A DNA stretch of 64,000 bases from RBG-16-64-13 sp963718375 (lineage in GTDB: Bacteria > Actinomycetota > Thermoleophilia > RBG-16-64-13): assembly GCA_963718375.1 (NCBI GenBank), contig CAVQZD010000007.1:1-64000 (forward strand), in the 5' to 3' direction. Below the pieces are notes generated by a model. The model saw only the letters and a list, made by a program, of their open reading frames with translations. It ran no database searches and was not told the DNA's origin. Positions within the stretch are counted from its first letter, which is position 1. Each line of letters begins with the position of its first letter. The translations under genes were made by a program, and so were the position numbers. This document shows positions 42,002 to 49,137 of this stretch, piece after piece.

Positions 42002-43483
42002 GTGATCGAGTGGGACCGCAAGCTCGCAGGCGAAGGGCTTAGCTTCGATGACATCCTATTGGTCCCGGCAGAATCCGGAGTCGTCCCCAAAGAGACCGAC
42101 GTCCGGACCCAGCTCACCAGCAAGATCACTCTTAACATCCCCCTTGTTTCCGCAGCCATGGACACAGTCTCCGAGACCGATCTCGCCATAGCACTGGCTC
42201 GCGAGGGCGGACTCAGTATCATCCACAAGAACCAGCCCATCGAGCGGCAGGCCGAGATGGTGCGCAAGGTGAAGCGCAGTGAGGCCGGCATGATCGTCGA
42301 CCCCATCACCTTGGGCCCCAACGCCACCCTGGGCGACGCCGAAGCCCTCATGAAGGAGTACCGCATCAGCGGCGTTCCTATCATCCACCCCGACGGCAAG
42401 TTGGCGGGCATAATCACAAACCGTGATACCCGCTTCGAGACCGACCTCAGCGCCTCGGTGCAAGACCTCATGACCTCAGAGAACTTGGTCACCGTGCCGG
42501 TGGGCACCAACCTCGACCAGGCCAGAGACCAGTTCAAGCACCACAAGATCGAGAAACTCCTGGTGGTGGATGACGACTACAAGCTCCGCGGTCTCATCAC
42601 CATCAAGGACATCATGAAGATCATCGAGTTCCCCGATGCCTGCAAGGACGAGATGGGCCGCCTGCGCGTCGCTGCCGCGGTCGGCGTCTCCAAGGACACC
42701 GATGAGAGGGTCCAGGCGCTCGTGGAGGCCCAAGCCGACCTCATCTGCATCGACACCGCGCACGGCCACTCGCGCGGGGTGCTGGATACCGTATCCGCCG
42801 TCCGCGAGAAGTACCCGGACATACAACTGTTGGCGGGCAACGTGGCCACGGCTGACGGCGCCAAAGCCCTCATCGAGCGGGGCGTCGACGGCGTGAAAGT
42901 AGGCATCGGCCCGGGTTCCATCTGCACCACGCGTGTGGTCACCGGCTGTGGCGTGCCGCAGATCACGGCCATCTCCGCCTGTGCTGAGCAGGCCTACAAG
43001 CACGGCATCCCCATCATCGCCGACGGAGGCATCCGCTACTCAGGCGACATCGTGAAGGCCCTCGCCGCAGGCGCGCACAGCGTCATGATCGGCTCGGTGT
43101 TCGCGGGTACCACCGAAAGCCCGGGGGAGCGCATCCTTTGGGAGGGCCGCAGCTACAAGGCATATCGAGCGATGGGCTCAGTGGGAGCCATGAGCGCCGG
43201 CTACTCCGCCGACCGCTACTTCCAAGAAGACCAGAAGAAGATGGTGCCCGAGGGCATAGAGGGCATGGTGCCCCACAAAGGCCCTATCTCGGACGTGGTC
43301 TTCCAGCTGATCGGCGGCCTACGGGCCGGCATGGGCTACACGGGTTCGGCGGATATCACCGACTTGCACAAGAAGGCCCGGTTCGTCCGCTTGTCGTCAG
43401 CCGGTCTGGTGGAGAGCCACCCGCACGACGTGACCATCACCAAAGAGGCACCCAACTACGAGCGGAAGATGCCGTTCTCGTAG
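42002..43483 (+). CDS. guaB: Inosine-5'-monophosphate dehydrogenase
   Basis: This enzyme oxidises IMP to XMP with NAD, the committed step of GMP synthesis. The 493-aa protein has the barrel start LSFDDILLVPAES, then a CBS pair (about residues 95-205, with SGVPIIHPDGKLAGIITNRD). The catalytic loop is GIGPGSICTTRVVTGCG with Cys near residue 307. ADGGIRYSGDIVKALAAGA and the YRAMGSVGAM flap follow. The GTG start has a strong AAAGGAGG. It stands as a single-gene unit; purA, the matching AMP-branch enzyme, is at the far left of the window. Confidence 0.97.
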   Translation: MIEWDRKLAGEGLSFDDILLVPAESGVVPKETDVRTQLTSKITLNIPLVSAAMDTVSETDLAIALAREGGLSIIHKNQPIERQAEMVRKVKRSEAGMIVDPITLGPNATLGDAEALMKEYRISGVPIIHPDGKLAGIITNRDTRFETDLSASVQDLMTSENLVTVPVGTNLDQARDQFKHHKIEKLLVVDDDYKLRGLITIKDIMKIIEFPDACKDEMGRLRVAAAVGVSKDTDERVQALVEAQADLICIDTAHGHSRGVLDTVSAVREKYPDIQLLAGNVATADGAKALIERGVDGVKVGIGPGSICTTRVVTGCGVPQITAISACAEQAYKHGIPIIADGGIRYSGDIVKALAAGAHSVMIGSVFAGTTESPGERILWEGRSYKAYRAMGSVGAMSAGYSADRYFQEDQKKMVPEGIEGMVPHKGPISDVVFQLIGGLRAGMGYTGSADITDLHKKARFVRLSSAGLVESHPHDVTITKEAPNYERKMPFS

Positions 43484-43574
43484 AGGGCGTCGATTTCAGA
43501 GGCAAGAGCGGACACCGGCAGTCACATGATAGCCGCGCGCGGCGAGCTCGTCGGCATCTAGACCCTTTGTGCGG

Positions 43575-44534
43575 CTACGCCTTCTCGGCCGACCTAGCCA
43601 CCCGCCGCCTCAGCAGAAGCAGCATCACCGCGACAGCCGCCACCAACCCGGGCAGCCAGTAGGTCAGGAGGATGTACTGCTCCGGCCCGTATGGCGCCGG
43701 AAGCACCAGTGCGAGCACCCACATGAAGGGCAGCACAGCCCCGACCACCAGGATGGCCGCCGCGGTCTTGGCCACGGGATCCCTGCGCGCGATACCCAGG
43801 ACTACCGCCACCAACACCAGGGCGAACGGCACCCAGATGAAGACGTTGCCCGCACGACTTGGCCATGCCCACATCTCGGTGTCTTGTAGCTTCAGTGCCA
43901 AGGGCACCAGCACTGATAGCGCCACGGGCACGATGATCATCCACCGCGCCGTCAGTGGCCGCCGGTGAAAGCCCGTACGTCCCACAGTCCAAGAGCTGAT
44001 CATGAGCAGCACAGGTACCGGCAGCCACATGGCCAGCACGTTCAGTTGGCCGTTCAGAAACGATGCCGACCAACGAACGCCATCGACCGGGGCGAGACTG
44101 CTGAAAGCTTCGAAGATCATGAGCCCCAGCAGTAGGAGCGAGCCCATCACGGTGAGCGGCCGGCGCCTCGAAGCCGCGCCCCAGACCGAAGCCGCGCCAC
44201 CTAACACCCCGAGGAGCGCCCAGACGCCCATCCAATGCCCGAAGCCTGGGAAGGTGCACATCACCTCACCGAAATACAGGCAGAGCATGGCCACCGCCAA
44301 GGGCAAAGCCAGGCTTTCCAGGGCCGCCCGCCACGGCGCGCCCGTGAAGTCCAGCCAGACCAGTTTTGCCCTCGCGCCCAGGCCACCCCGGATCATGCCT
44401 ACAACTTCCCGCGCGAACGCCCACCCGCTCTCTGCGGCCAACTCACTCGCGAGGTCGATGATGGCCTGTCCGTCCCGCATCCTGCTGGAGACCGGATACG
44501 CGTACAGGCAGAGTCGAAGAACGCGCTCCCTCAT
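43575..44534 (-). CDS. Membrane protein coupled to PadR
   Basis: No family assigned. The 319-aa protein has a short N-terminal cytoplasmic helix (LRLCLYAYPVSSRMRDGQAI, resembling prefix domains of membrane proteins paired with PadR regulators). About eight membrane helices follow, and the tail is Arg-rich. The ATG overlaps the padR stop (ATGA), so it is regulated with and by that gene. The usual logic of such pairs is that the PadR repressor controls a membrane protein answering membrane or drug stress. Confidence 0.75.
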   Translation of the reverse strand: MRERVLRLCLYAYPVSSRMRDGQAIIDLASELAAESGWAFAREVVGMIRGGLGARAKLVWLDFTGAPWRAALESLALPLAVAMLCLYFGEVMCTFPGFGHWMGVWALLGVLGGAASVWGAASRRRPLTVMGSLLLLGLMIFEAFSSLAPVDGVRWSASFLNGQLNVLAMWLPVPVLLMISSWTVGRTGFHRRPLTARWMIIVPVALSVLVPLALKLQDTEMWAWPSRAGNVFIWVPFALVLVAVVLGIARRDPVAKTAAAILVVGAVLPFMWVLALVLPAPYGPEQYILLTYWLPGLVAAVAVMLLLLRRRVARSAEKA

Positions 44535-44887
44535 GATGAGACCCCCCCGAAAACCGATACGGCGATCACCGATACCTCGAGCGATAGTCGCTCACGCACG
44601 ACCTCGGCCGAAGCAGCCAGCCGCCCGGCCTCCTCTCTCAGCGCGCTCTCACCGCGCGCCGTCAGCCGGTAGTAGCGCCTGCAACGTCCGTTGACTACCT
44701 CCTCACGATCCTGTTCGACCAGCCCCTCGTCCTTTAGCCGGTCGAGCGCCCCGTAGAGAGTGCCCGCGGTAAGACGCACCGTCCCGCCGGACAGCTGCGC
44801 CGCCTCGCTGATGATCGCCCAGCCGTGACGGGGCTCGCCGATGAGCGACGCTAGGATGTAATACGTTGGTTCGCGCATGGGCACCAT
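44531..44887 (-). CDS. PadR-family transcriptional regulator
   Basis: PadR-type repressor, 118 aa. The winged-helix domain spans about residues 4-80: REPTYYILASLIGEPRHGWA, then GTLYGALDRLKDEGLVEQ and RCRRYYRLTARGESAL. A short C-terminal helix for dimerisation follows. The ATG at 44887 falls at the predicted transcription start (see the promoter entry), so the mRNA is probably leaderless; a second ATG at 44878 would drop three residues. It overlaps the downstream membrane-protein gene by 4 nt and probably represses both. Confidence 0.9.
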   Translation of the reverse strand: MVPMREPTYYILASLIGEPRHGWAIISEAAQLSGGTVRLTAGTLYGALDRLKDEGLVEQDREEVVNGRCRRYYRLTARGESALREEAGRLAASAEVVRERLSLEVSVIAVSVFGGVSS

Positions 44888-44893
44888 GGTTAC

Positions 44894-44923
44894 TATATAT
44901 CAGTCTCCGATATATACTGTCAA
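44894..44923 (-). promoter_or_regulatory. padR promoter with overlapping operator
   Basis: On the minus strand a perfect -35 TTGACA (44923-44918) is followed at 16-18 bp by an AT-rich -10 within TATATA/GATATA (44901-44894). An inverted repeat, TATATATC (44894-44901) and GATATATA (44909-44916) with a 7-nt spacer, covers the region between and including the -10. A dimeric PadR bound here would block RNA polymerase. The expected start is ~44888, at the ATG. Confidence 0.75.
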
Positions 44924-45012
44924 GGAACTGGCGCCAGACGCATGAGAACGATGACGGGGCCCCGGTCCACGCCCAACGACGCACACCGAGGCCCCGAGAG
45001 ACTGAAGCGGAG

Positions 45013-45354
45013 CTATGCCTGGTACTGGGCGTCCCCGAACGCAAGTAGCGGGTAGAAGATGAACGGCAGGAAGATCAGGCCCACAGCGTAACCGCCGCCT
45101 TTGCCGAACTTCTCGGCCACGCCGATCTGCATGAGGATCTGGACCACGAGGTTCGCCACAGGGATGAAGAACCAGACCAACCACCAACCCGGCTTGCCCG
45201 CGATCTCGAGCAGCACGTACATGTTGTAGAAGGGGATAATGGCTGCCCATCCCGGCCGCCCCGCCTTCTTGAACAGCACCCACATCGCCGCGATGTAGAA
45301 GACCAGCACTACCACCAGCACCACCGCATAGATTATCCAACCGACTCTGCTCAT
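45013..45354 (-). CDS. DUF5684-like small membrane protein
   Basis: The function is unknown. From the ATG at 45354 the product is 113 aa with three membrane helices (VGWIIYAVVLVVVLVFYIAA, a middle one near WWLVWFFIPVANLVVQIL, and a third near the C-terminus). The loop FKKAGRPGWAAIIPFYNMYV is the hallmark of DUF5684 proteins. The frame stays open 57 nt upstream, but the ATG has GGGGGTATTG before it and starts at the membrane helix. It stands alone. Confidence 0.78.
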   Translation of the reverse strand: MSRVGWIIYAVVLVVVLVFYIAAMWVLFKKAGRPGWAAIIPFYNMYVLLEIAGKPGWWLVWFFIPVANLVVQILMQIGVAEKFGKGGGYAVGLIFLPFIFYPLLAFGDAQYQA

Positions 45355-45495
45355 CAATACCCCCTGATTCCGTGTCGTTCTGTCCCGTGGCGTCCAACTC
45401 GGTGCCACCATCTCGGTGAATCTAGGTCATTCTAGCGCGGCAGCCGCGTGCCTGCGCGCCCCGTCACTCGCCCATGCGCGGCGTATTCGCGGTCG

Positions 45496-46227
45496 TCAAT
45501 GTCCGTGATAGCCCAGAGTCTGCGCCAACACGTGTTCGACCTCGGCCGCTGCCCGGCTGTCGATGTCAAATCCCTCCAGCTCAGCTAGAGGTCTATCTAT
45601 GAGCACCTGTAGCGTAGCCATGCCTGCCGCGCTCAGTGCGAAACAGGGGCCCGCCTCTTGGCCGCCCCCGCCTGACCAACATGTCTCACAGAGTACCCCA
45701 CCCAAACCGGGCGAGAACCCGCAGAAAGGACCTTCCTCCCCACATCCGGCGCAGCGCGTGATCTCGGGGGTATAGCCGAGTACCACGAGTAGCTTCAACC
45801 GTGTGGCCAGGACGATGTTGGCCGCCGCTTCCCTATCGGAGGCCTCGGCCAGCTGCCCAACCCCTCGCACCAGCAGATTGAAAGCCGGCGTGCTGGCTTC
45901 TTCTCCTGGGAACAGGTGCCGCAGCGAAGAAAGCAGGGTCGCTCCCTCCTCCATGCGAAAGAGCTGGTCGCGCACTCCCTGGAAGGTCCGCAGGGTGTCT
46001 ACGCCGGCGACCGTGTACAGAGAGCCCCGCCCACTGTGGAAGCTCGCGCGTACGAGACTGAATGGCTCCAGGCGCCCACCGGTCTTGGACTTGAGTCGTC
46101 GTACCCCTTTGGCGATAGCGCTGAGCCTGCCACGATCGCGAGTGTAGAGGGTAACGATGCGGTCCGCTTCGCCATAGCGCATCGATCCGATCACCAGCGC
46201 TTCAGTGGTAAAGAAGTGGGAGCTCAT
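45496..46227 (-). CDS. recO: DNA repair protein RecO
   Basis: RecO anneals DNA and helps RecF/RecR load RecA in recombinational repair. From the ATG at 46227 the product is 243 aa. An N-terminal OB fold (TEALVIGSMRYGEADRIVTL, then AIAKGVRRLKSKTGGRLEPF) is followed by a helical domain and a zinc-binding site CAGCGEEGPFCG plus LCETC. The frame stays open 84 nt upstream, but the family begins at this ATG. In many bacteria era lies just upstream of recO; here deoC takes that place. Confidence 0.93.
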   Translation of the reverse strand: MSSHFFTTEALVIGSMRYGEADRIVTLYTRDRGRLSAIAKGVRRLKSKTGGRLEPFSLVRASFHSGRGSLYTVAGVDTLRTFQGVRDQLFRMEEGATLLSSLRHLFPGEEASTPAFNLLVRGVGQLAEASDREAAANIVLATRLKLLVVLGYTPEITRCAGCGEEGPFCGFSPGLGGVLCETCWSGGGGQEAGPCFALSAAGMATLQVLIDRPLAELEGFDIDSRAAAEVEHVLAQTLGYHGH

Positions 46228-46267
46228 GACGATCGCCCCGCCCGCGTCCGCCGGCCCGTACCGGCCA

Positions 46268-46963
46268 TCATTCTTTGTCGGAGGAGAACTCCTTGACGAT
46301 GTCGACCGCATTGGCCGAGCCTATGCGAGCCGCGCCGGCGTTGATCATGACCTCAGCTTCCTCGGCATTCTTGATGCCACCCGAGGCGTCCACCCCGACG
46401 CTTTCGGGCAGAAGATCACGGAAGAGCTCCACGTCCTTAGCGGTCGCTCCACCAGGCGCATACCCCGTGGAGGTCTTGATGAAGTCGGCCCCTGAGTCCT
46501 CGACTATCTTGCAGACCAAGCGCTTGAGCTTGTCGTCCAGGTAGTAAGCCTCAACGTTGGCCTTCACGAGCACTAGGCCCCGCCCAGTGTTGACGCTGGT
46601 CATACGCACGGTACGAACGACTCCGCGCAACTCATCGCGCACGTAGCGAAAGTCACCTGAGAGCATCGCCGGGATGTTCAGGATCACGTCGATCTCATCA
46701 GCACCCAGGGCGACCGCCTGCTCCGCCCCGACTATCTTCGTGCGCTGCGAGTCTGCGCCCATGGGATACGACACCACCGTGCCCACCTTGACGTCGTAAC
46801 CCTGCAACAGTTGCCTGGCGACGGGGACTGAGTAGGGGAGGACGCACACCGAGGCGAAGTGATAGGAGATAGCGTCGCGGCACAGCCCCTCGACGGCCGT
46901 GGTCGTGCTCGTCGGTTCGAGCAGCGTGCTATCTATCGTCTTGGCTAGTTCCTCTACCCTCAT
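46268..46963 (-). CDS. deoC: Deoxyribose-phosphate aldolase
   Basis: This enzyme cleaves 2-deoxyribose 5-phosphate to acetaldehyde and glyceraldehyde 3-phosphate in deoxynucleoside breakdown. The 231-aa protein starts AKTIDSTLLEPTST. It has Asp92 in ADEIDVILN, the Schiff-base Lys163 in DFIKTSTGYAPGG and Lys198 in ASGGIKNAEEA, so all catalytic residues are present. AGGAGG precedes the ATG, and TATGAT (complement of 46994-46999) is a possible own -10 box. It is inserted between a GNAT gene and recO. Confidence 0.95.
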   Translation of the reverse strand: MRVEELAKTIDSTLLEPTSTTTAVEGLCRDAISYHFASVCVLPYSVPVARQLLQGYDVKVGTVVSYPMGADSQRTKIVGAEQAVALGADEIDVILNIPAMLSGDFRYVRDELRGVVRTVRMTSVNTGRGLVLVKANVEAYYLDDKLKRLVCKIVEDSGADFIKTSTGYAPGGATAKDVELFRDLLPESVGVDASGGIKNAEEAEVMINAGAARIGSANAVDIVKEFSSDKE

Positions 46964-47017
46964 ATCCTGCCGAACCTCCTAAGTTGAACATCTATCATAC
47001 ACTGCCACGCAAGCCCC

Positions 47018-47548
47018 CTAGCTGAAACGCCGGCGAAGCAGCTGCCTGTGCTCCCCACAACCGTAGAAATCCGCGAGGTATGCCTCTACTACGAAACCGG
47101 CGCTCTCGTACAAGCGTTGGGCCCGCTCGTTGACCGGGGACACCGTCAGCATCAGACCTTCGGCCCCGCGCTTCTTCGCCTCGCGAGCGACCGCCTCCAA
47201 GAACTCCTTCCCCACCTTCTGGCCCCGCCAACCCGGACGCACGTAGAGGCCCACGACGAACAAGAACTCCGGTTCGTCCAACATACGCACCAATTGGCAG
47301 CCGCCCACGATCTCTTCACCGACCAGGGCCGCAAGCAGCATGCCTACCTCGGCCATGACGGCCAGGTCGTACGTCCGCAGACCGGTCTCACCGAAGGCCT
47401 CGAAGTCGAACTCCTGCAACTGCTGGAGCAGCAAGGCGTCCGGACGCGTGACTCGCCTGACGACCAGGCTATCCACGGGATGACCCGGACCGAGCACCGG
47501 CCGGTTCAAGAGGAGGGTGTGACCCGGCCGGCCGGCAGCATCACCCAC
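47018..47548 (-). CDS. GNAT N-acetyltransferase
   Basis: This is a predicted acetyl-CoA-dependent acetyltransferase, substrate unknown. The product is up to 176 aa. The GNAT core lies at about residues 28-165, with FLFVVGLYVRPGWRGQKVGKE (acetyl-CoA-binding RGQKVG) and ERAQRLYESAGFV. It could be a RimI-like or a small-molecule enzyme. The start is doubtful: GTG 47548 lies inside the upstream gene (43-nt overlap), while GTG 47497 and GTG 47476 are alternatives; none has a good Shine-Dalgarno. Confidence 0.82.
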   Translation of the reverse strand: MGDAAGRPGHTLLLNRPVLGPGHPVDSLVVRRVTRPDALLLQQLQEFDFEAFGETGLRTYDLAVMAEVGMLLAALVGEEIVGGCQLVRMLDEPEFLFVVGLYVRPGWRGQKVGKEFLEAVAREAKKRGAEGLMLTVSPVNERAQRLYESAGFVVEAYLADFYGCGEHRQLLRRRFS

Positions 47549-47916
47549 CGGCCTTGCTGCTTGAGCACCAAAGGCAGTTCTGGGTCGATGCCCACCAAGC
47601 GCTCGTAGCTAGCCGCGCCCGGCGCTACCGTCTCAGCCGTGCTGAATGGGGCTGCCACAGCGGCCGCCAAGACCTCCCCCGCGCCTGCTTCTTGAGCCCG
47701 CTCCAGCGCCAGAGACGCCGCCGAACGAAACGGTCCACCTGCAGCCGTAGCCGCTTGGCCGCCACGAGCCAGGGCCGCGCCCGTGTAGATGTCCCCGTCT
47801 TCAGTGAGCAAGGCCACGGTCTCTATCGCGGGGTCCTGCCCCTCAAAAGAGCCGGCGGCGGCCTTAGCTTGGTCGATCAGACGTCCCAAGTCGGGTGACA
47901 GACGATCCTCGTCCAT
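47506..47916 (-). CDS. Cytidine-deaminase-like protein lacking zinc ligands
   Basis: The 136-aa protein follows the layout of short cytidine deaminases: a first helix (LGRLIDQAKAAAG), then ETVALLTEDGDIYTGAALAR (deaminases read like LLTEDGxIYTGxNxEN), a helix ALERAQEAGAGEV, and a closing VAPGAASYERLVGI with ELPLVLKQQGRWVMLPAGRV. The CAE and PCGxCRQ motifs that bind zinc and do catalysis are replaced by RSAAS and PGAASYE, and the whole protein has no cysteine or histidine. It occupies the usual cdd position between dgkA and the era-recO region. It is therefore a probable non-enzymatic remnant or repurposed paralogue, not an active deaminase. Confidence 0.65.
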   Translation of the reverse strand: MDEDRLSPDLGRLIDQAKAAAGSFEGQDPAIETVALLTEDGDIYTGAALARGGQAATAAGGPFRSAASLALERAQEAGAGEVLAAAVAAPFSTAETVAPGAASYERLVGIDPELPLVLKQQGRWVMLPAGRVTPSS

Positions 47917-47931
47917 TGTTCATTCTCCTCG

Positions 47932-48660
47932 TCAGAAGGCCAACTGGAATATCAGCAGGGTCACGACCGTCCCCAGGACGGCCCCGAGCGTCACCTCCAG
48001 CCACGAATGCACTCCTGTCTCCACCCGGCTCTGGGCCACCATCAACGCCATGATCAGGGCGATCGCGCTGGCCAGGAGTCCTTGGCTGGTCTTACCTACG
48101 ATGAAGGTGATGGCGGTCCAACCGGCAAAAGCCAGCGCTGCGTGTCCGGAGGGCAGTCCGCCTGAGAGAGGGGTACCCTTCCTGCGGATCGCCTTGAGAG
48201 CGATGACAGCCACCATCACCACCGCGAACACGATAGCGGTGAGATGTGGCGGCGAGTCGCGCACCGCTTTGGCAACCTTCAGCGTGGGACTGGTCAGGCG
48301 GTCGGCCAGCACGAGATATGCGACCGCCAAGGCGTTGATGGACGCCACCAACACTGCGCCCGCAGCCAGATCCTTGGCCGCCTTCGCTCTGGGATCGTAC
48401 TGGTCGGTCATCATGTCCACTGCCGTCTCAATGGCGCTGTTGAAGAGCTCCGCCATCAGGACGAACATCACCGAGAGCAGGATGGCGAGCAGCTCCACCC
48501 TCGTTAGATCCACCAAGACGGCACCCACCATCACCCCCACAGCGATGACCAGGTGGATGCGCATGCTGCGCTGGTGCCTTACCGCGTACACAAGGCCCTC
48601 AAAGGCGTGATTGAAGCTCTGCAGCATAGACGGTCGCTTGCGTTCCGGAGTCACCTTCAC
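47932..48660 (-). CDS. dgkA: DgkA kinase fused to PAP2 phosphatase
   Basis: The N-terminal ~120 residues are an undecaprenol/diacylglycerol kinase of the DgkA type: SFNHAFEGLVYAVRHQRSMR, the active-site AELFNSAIETAVD, then DPRAKAAKDLAAGAVL. The C-terminal ~110 residues are a PAP2 lipid phosphatase, with PSGHAALAFAG and SRVETGVHSWLEV carrying the catalytic histidines. The 242-aa protein has about seven membrane helices. It could interconvert undecaprenol and its (pyro)phosphates, recycling the cell-wall lipid carrier. It begins directly after the ybeY stop. Confidence 0.9.
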   Translation of the reverse strand: MKVTPERKRPSMLQSFNHAFEGLVYAVRHQRSMRIHLVIAVGVMVGAVLVDLTRVELLAILLSVMFVLMAELFNSAIETAVDMMTDQYDPRAKAAKDLAAGAVLVASINALAVAYLVLADRLTSPTLKVAKAVRDSPPHLTAIVFAVVMVAVIALKAIRRKGTPLSGGLPSGHAALAFAGWTAITFIVGKTSQGLLASAIALIMALMVAQSRVETGVHSWLEVTLGAVLGTVVTLLIFQLAF

Positions 48661-49137
48661 CTACTCCCTGATAGCCCTGGAGACAGCTTCGACCTGAGAC
48701 GAGAGTCCGAGCAGCAGCTCCTGCTCGCGCGCCCTCATCTCCCCACCGTCCGTTTCGTGGTCGTACCCCAGAAGGTGCAGCACTCCGTGGATGAGAGTCC
48801 AACCCAGGTGTGTCGCCGGGTCACCTCCCTCTTGTGACGCGTAGAGCCGCACCACAGATGGGCACACGACCACTTCCCCCAGCTCCGCGCCTTCAGCTCT
48901 CGTCGGATCCGGCCAGGCGATGTCACTGTCTGCCCTCCTGAAGCTCAGGACGTCGGTTGGCTCATCCAGGCCCCGAAAGCGGGCGTTCAACCCCTTGATC
49001 TCACTCTCATCCACGAATGCGACAGCCACCGAGCCGCCGACACCCTCGGCTTTCAACACGGTCTTCACCAGCTCTCGCACTGGTCGGCCTGCCTTCTGTT
49101 GCCCAGGCTGCAAGGCGACCTCGACCTTCGTCCTCAA
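48661..49137 (-). CDS. ybeY: Endoribonuclease YbeY
   Basis: YbeY is a zinc-dependent RNase involved in 16S rRNA maturation and ribosome quality control. The 158-aa protein has the family signature TLIHGVLHLLGYDHETDGGEM with the three zinc-binding histidines. It also has AFVDESEIKGLNARFRGLDE with TDVLSF, the usual upstream motif. It overlaps the HDIG gene by 4 nt and abuts dgkA, the classic phoH-HDIG-ybeY-dgkA order. Confidence 0.95.
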   Translation of the reverse strand: MRTKVEVALQPGQQKAGRPVRELVKTVLKAEGVGGSVAVAFVDESEIKGLNARFRGLDEPTDVLSFRRADSDIAWPDPTRAEGAELGEVVVCPSVVRLYASQEGGDPATHLGWTLIHGVLHLLGYDHETDGGEMRAREQELLLGLSSQVEAVSRAIRE

